From Isoetes taiwanensis (lineage: Eukaryota; Streptophyta; Lycopodiopsida; Isoetales; Isoetaceae), in assembly GCA_021234155.1 (NCBI GenBank), contig JAJEKV010000001.1, positions 15,244,245 to 15,308,244 of the forward strand: DNA of 64,000 bases. Reading direction: 5' to 3'. Under the pieces are notes generated by a model that worked only from the letters and a program-made list of their open reading frames with translations, was not told where the DNA came from and did no database searches. The translations under genes were made by a program, and so were the position numbers. Shown here in pieces: positions 59,889-64,000 of this stretch (positions are counted from its first letter, which is position 1; every line of letters begins with the position of its first letter).

Positions 59889-62814
59889 TTACACTAAAAA
59901 AAAAGCATCCTTAGCTTGTTTATGTGACTTTTCCATTCCATGTATATTCCATATTCCCAAACACCTATGCTCCTTTATAAACCATAGACTATGGGCTTGA
60001 AGTATATGGATGTAATGAGTAACATTACATTCTCTCCATGATTCGATAAATGACTTAGTGAAATCAACAACTGCTGATTTGAACAAATCCAACTTATCTC
60101 CCACCATTTTCTTCTCAGCCACTAAATTCATAAGAATGTCAAGATTCTTCCATGCCTTTTTCTTCGTAATCCGTGCCCTCCCACATGAAGTCCGATCATC
60201 TTCAGCTGCCAGCAAATCTTTGTAGTCCTCCCACCTTCCAGACGGCAAGGTTACGTTCTTATATAATCTAGTGCAAAGGTAGAAATCTTTTTGCTTTCAC
60301 TCCACCCATCGGTGGCTTGCATGATATCTTACCTCCCCTCTTAGGATCTTGAAATATTATATGCTCACTTCCATGAAGACGAATATCAGAAAGTACTTTC
60401 TCCACATCTTTCATGCAACTTTCTCTGGTTGGTTGAGGGGATTTATTCCAGGCAAAAAGAATACCCATGTAAACAAACTTGTCAATTATTCTTAAAAAAA
60501 ACATGCAGAGTGCATATAAGCACTCTCTTTAAAGGAATACCAAGGACAAAGATAGATCCTTCTCTCGAATCGATTTGGTCGATCAGTCTCTGTATGCATG
60601 GTGTTAGTATCCTGAACGCCGGGACAATATCTTATTCTATAGTTCGAATTAGCTAGTTGGGGCTTGCTTCTTCGAGTCCTGTCATAATCACACATTCGAT
60701 GAAAGAGCTTTACAAGATGCATTGCCTTTCTTCACCTACGTGATATTCCTGGATCAGGTTTCTGCCCATTGTCTATGTTTCTAAGAGTCAGTGGGACGTC
60801 ACATCGGATGGTTATCTATCATCCTGCATCTCCCCCTAGCTAGCGGTGGTTCACACGCAAGAGTAGCAAACTGATCACTGAATAGACACAAATAGGTCCG
60901 AATTCCATAAACTATTCTTTTCTTCAACTGGTTCAGTTCTTCACTTTCCTTCCCCTGATAAGGTGTATTTGATCGATAGAAGTGAGTCGACTCACTCACT
61001 TCTCTTCTGACGAGTTGTACGACTCGAGAATGTCACGTATAGTCCCGAATCAGCAGATGGAGAAATAACTATCCACCTTCCGCTGAATGTTATGTTGAAA
61101 GGATTTTAAGTCTTTTGGAAGGTCAGGTCCTACGGATCTGAATTTCATGGTGCGTGTTCAGTTCATTCATCACTCTACATCCTTATCTTGTGTTGGTTCA
61201 ATAGCAGGGGAGCACTCCAAAGTACTCTCTCTTTTTCCATTCCCATCTATGCTAGCATACAAACAATATGGGCATATGTGAGTAGTCTTACCAAATCCAC
61301 ACTTTATATTGTACATGCATTTGATTGTCTTCAAATCAGCACCCAAATGCCATTCCACCTTGTAATCTCCATACTAGGAAGATTTAGCTCCTTTTCAACT
61401 CTATGAGCAGCAATCAAAGTAGGAATATGTGTCTGCTGAAAGACCCATCGAAGAACACCATGATTTTCTTCGGGGACCTGAAAGATCTCTTTCACCAAAT
61501 GTGATCCTCTAAAAACATAGAAAATTTGCCTTCATCACGATCAAAACTTGACAATGCTCTGTTTATTAGTGTCAAGGACACCCTTTCATATTTCTCAACT
61601 TTGATGAGTTCCATCTTTTTTAATGTTATATATATTTGCAGTTTCCCTACATATTATTCTAATTTTATGTCATCGAAACGAACTAATAGCTGAAGCATCT
61701 TAGTGAGGTGCATTCAACAATTATGTTTTTGATCAAGAATGAACAAATCATTCCTGGATCCACCCTTCTTCTTACGTTTCCCAGAATAAAGCATGTTTAG
61801 GTATACATCTCCCTAATGCTCTTTCACCTGAGAATTTCAGCTTGATCTGCTCATCTTGACATGAATGATCGTTGGGAGGATGGTTTTAATAATACCTTGG
61901 TGCTTTGTCCCGTCCTATAAACACTGGAAAAGAGTAAGATAAGCATGCCTAATGATACCAACGTTCTCACACAACTCTTGCATACTTTCAGGACTTTGGT
62001 TCTTTTCTAATTCACTTAGCGCCTGATCAATTATAACCTTCTTTAAGTGATTGGCCCCTGGAAGATTTAACATTTCTATAACATGATCCTTCGCAGCTAA
62101 TTTTTTCAATAGAGAAGCAATATTACTAGGTCGTCGTCCTCCTCCTCCTCCTCCTCAAACATACTTGGATCCATGAGTTTTTTTATGGCAATGATAATCC
62201 TTCTTTTAGAGCCTCCTCCTCTCGGGGCAAGGACATTTCCAGCCTTCAAATTTAGTTTTTGTCTCTAACACACAATGTTGTCATCTTCAATCTCTTTTAA
62301 AGATTATTGTTATCTTTTGAAACTCTCTTCAGTCCATGCTTTAGTTAATCCACCTCCATAAGCAATTTCTGGTTTGAAGCCTCTAATTCTTCTGCACATT
62401 TACTTTTTGTGGACAAGTAACTATTACAATGATGAAGATAATTACAATCATTTGACACTTTGCAATGAACTCCATACAATTGATTGTACAATGCTGATTA
62501 GAATTATTAGAGCTAAGATTGTTACAATATCCAAGTAAGCCTTGCTTGTCTTTAAATCAAAATGAATAAGCCCTGATGTTGAGTGAAAATCAAGGCGCCT
62601 TGGTAATAGGATCAACAAGATACAGTTCTCCACGTGCCCAAATATCAATATTCATTGCTTCTGATCTATGGAGAGTATCCTCATTGACATCCTCCTCCTG
62701 ATTGAACCTATTCTTGTAAGACAAGCAATCCTTAGGCACCTTCACTCGAAATTGTTCAACCTTGCTCTGAAAAATAAAAAAAAACAGCAAGAAAAAATGC
62801 GAAATCTTCCTCAT
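59889..62814 (-). pseudogene. Second transposon-type gene, multi-exon and decayed
   Basis: Read high to low on minus: 62814-62590 (KVEQFRVKVPKDCLSYKNRF); 62109-61915 (AKDHVIEMLNLPGANHLKKV); about 61620-61500 (MELIKVEKYERVSLTLINRA ... GKFSMFLEDHIW); about 61470-61380 (PEENHGVLRWVFQQTHIPTL); 61358-61170 (EWHLGADLKTIKCMYNIKCG then CPYC); and 60248-59889 (ITKKKAWKNLDIL ... VTHYIHILQAHSLWFIKEH then LGIWNIHGMEKSHKQA). The LGaDxKxxxxM ... CPYC and VTxYIHIL-x-H ... G-EKSH patterns resemble a family of transposase-like proteins common in animal and plant genomes. Between 60510 and 61100 the coding signal is lost and the composition changes, so this copy looks interrupted. No full-length frame exists. 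Confidence 0.6.
60510..61100. other. Compositionally distinct block interrupting the second transposon gene
   Basis: This block is less AT-biased than its flanks and has no frame continuing the transposase-like gene. Phrases such as AGTGAGTCGACTCACTCACTT and GACGAGTTGTACGACTCG give short hairpins. The look is reminiscent of plant mitochondrial intergenic DNA, but I cannot name a gene in it, so a nuclear insertion of organelle DNA is only a suggestion. Confidence 0.3.
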
Positions 62815-62819
62815 TTGCA

Positions 62820-64000
62820 GCTTCTTACCTTAGCCATGGTTCTTCAATATTCTCACTATCGGCAGTTTAAACGACCAAATTGATGGGATTTTCTACCTAA
62901 ATCAGAGGGAAAATAAAGTTTTTCCTCGGATTTTGACAATGAATTGCATCAAATTAAATTTAAACATTGCCTTCCAAAATTTGGTGCTCAATTTGGAGGT
63001 TCTTTGGTTGATGCCACTCAATGAAGTGCGCGAACTTGAAGCTATAGGGAATTAGAAGATCCTCTTCATGATTATATGCCTGACCTGCTCAACAAATTTG
63101 AAAATGGCTTGGAGGGACCTTAGGTGATTGCACCAAATCCCTAATGAAGTTTGAGCATCAAATTCTAGAGCAGATGGTTCGACTAGATTCCTTTAATCAG
63201 TGTCGAATTTGAACCCCTCTGAAACCCAGATTTAAACACCTCTGCAACCCAGTTAAAGAGCTGCCTCAATTTTCTAATCCTTTGAACTGCATACTTCGGT
63301 ATAGTTACTATTCTACGACAAATTTGTACCAAAATCTTATGGTATATACATGCATATATTCAGGGTAGTATGTTACCTATGTAGATTTTAAAGCAGATTT
63401 GAGCTGGAATGATTTTGGTTTGCGCCTATTTTGGGTGGTGTATGCCCTAGATACAGGCCGAATAATAAGAACTTTTGCAGATGCCCACGTGTGTCTTTTG
63501 GATTTCTATTCTGGGGTAAGAGTTGACTATATCATAGTGAAATCATTAGGTAAGATCAGGGTTGCTTGTTCTTCAATCTTCTTGCTTTGGAGCTGGCCGG
63601 AAGTTGCTTTGGCTTCATCCTACTTCTTTAAGACGGACCAAATTATGCTTTGGCTTCATCTTGCTGCAACTAGTTGAAATTTCCTTTGGCTTCATCATGG
63701 TTCTTTGAAGCTGGCCAAAACTTGCTTTGGGTTGATCCCTAAGCTTTGGAGCTAGCCGAAATCATTTCATTGTTCATTCTAGGGTTTGGTAGCTGGCTAA
63801 TTGCTCTTGGTGTTGGATTTTAGAAGCTATGTCAAGGCCTTTGCTTAGTACTGTCAGAGAGCATTATTACTCCTAGCTCTCCTGATCAAGAAGTGTAGAA
63901 GGTCTCAAACATATCTAAGCCTCCGCCCTCTTCTCATACATCTCTTGTTTATGCTTCTCTATTGGAGGGAATACATTCGTTGGACCTGATCCTGAAATTG
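62820..64000. other. Gene-free end of the window
   Basis: No supported coding sequence. From about 63590 to 63780 phrases like CTTTGGCTTCATC and CTTTGnAGCTGGCCnAA recur four to five times, forming a loose tandem repeat of about 45-60 bp. Confidence 0.5.

Overview
The window looks like nuclear DNA of a land plant with a large, repeat-rich genome. The evidence is two intron-containing genes with GT-AG splice sites, a plant-type NIMA-related kinase, F-box and alpha/beta-hydrolase fragments, degenerate LINE and DNA-transposon genes, and long AT-rich intergenic stretches. A seed-free plant (fern, lycophyte or moss) is my guess, not something the sequence proves.

Only two genes look intact. The first is a six-exon Sir2-family (sirtuin) gene on the + strand at about 20.6-21.9 kb. 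It resembles the compact bacterial/archaeal-type sirtuins. The second is a 14-exon NEK kinase on the - strand at 26.6-30.9 kb. Its splice phases join into one 861-codon reading frame.

Layout: 1-6.3 kb is non-coding with weak repeats and one GC-richer island. 6.3-8.15 kb is a broken LINE copy (- strand). 10.2-11.4 kb is an orphan coiled-coil gag/ORF1-like gene (- strand) with in-frame TGA stops, and 11.6-13 kb holds degenerate tandem repeats. 14.3-17.96 kb is a direct duplication of about 1.8-1.9 kb. The sirtuin and NEK genes follow, separated by about 4.7 kb of repeats. 36.0-37.9 kb is a second LINE copy of the same family on the + strand; it runs into a pyrimidine tract of about 1.2 kb that ends near 39.2 kb. 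41.9-46.4 kb carries two unrelated arrays of short palindromes, F-box fragments and a clean 239-bp MITE with an 8-bp target duplication. 47.1-48.7 kb holds a broken alpha/beta-hydrolase gene. 49.6-56.8 kb is a 7.1-kb DNA transposon with terminal inverted repeats. It carries two convergent genes: a DDE-like transposase (+) and a gene joining a RING-like segment to an FCP1/NIF-type phosphatase domain (-). Both are broken in this copy. 57.6 and 59.5 kb hold a third palindrome-array family, and 59.9-62.8 kb is another broken transposon-type gene (- strand).

The genes do not form a pathway. The most interesting material is the 7.1-kb element with its passenger gene, and the three different palindrome arrays built to the same plan within 18 kb. 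All domain calls come from reading motifs by eye; no searches were run.
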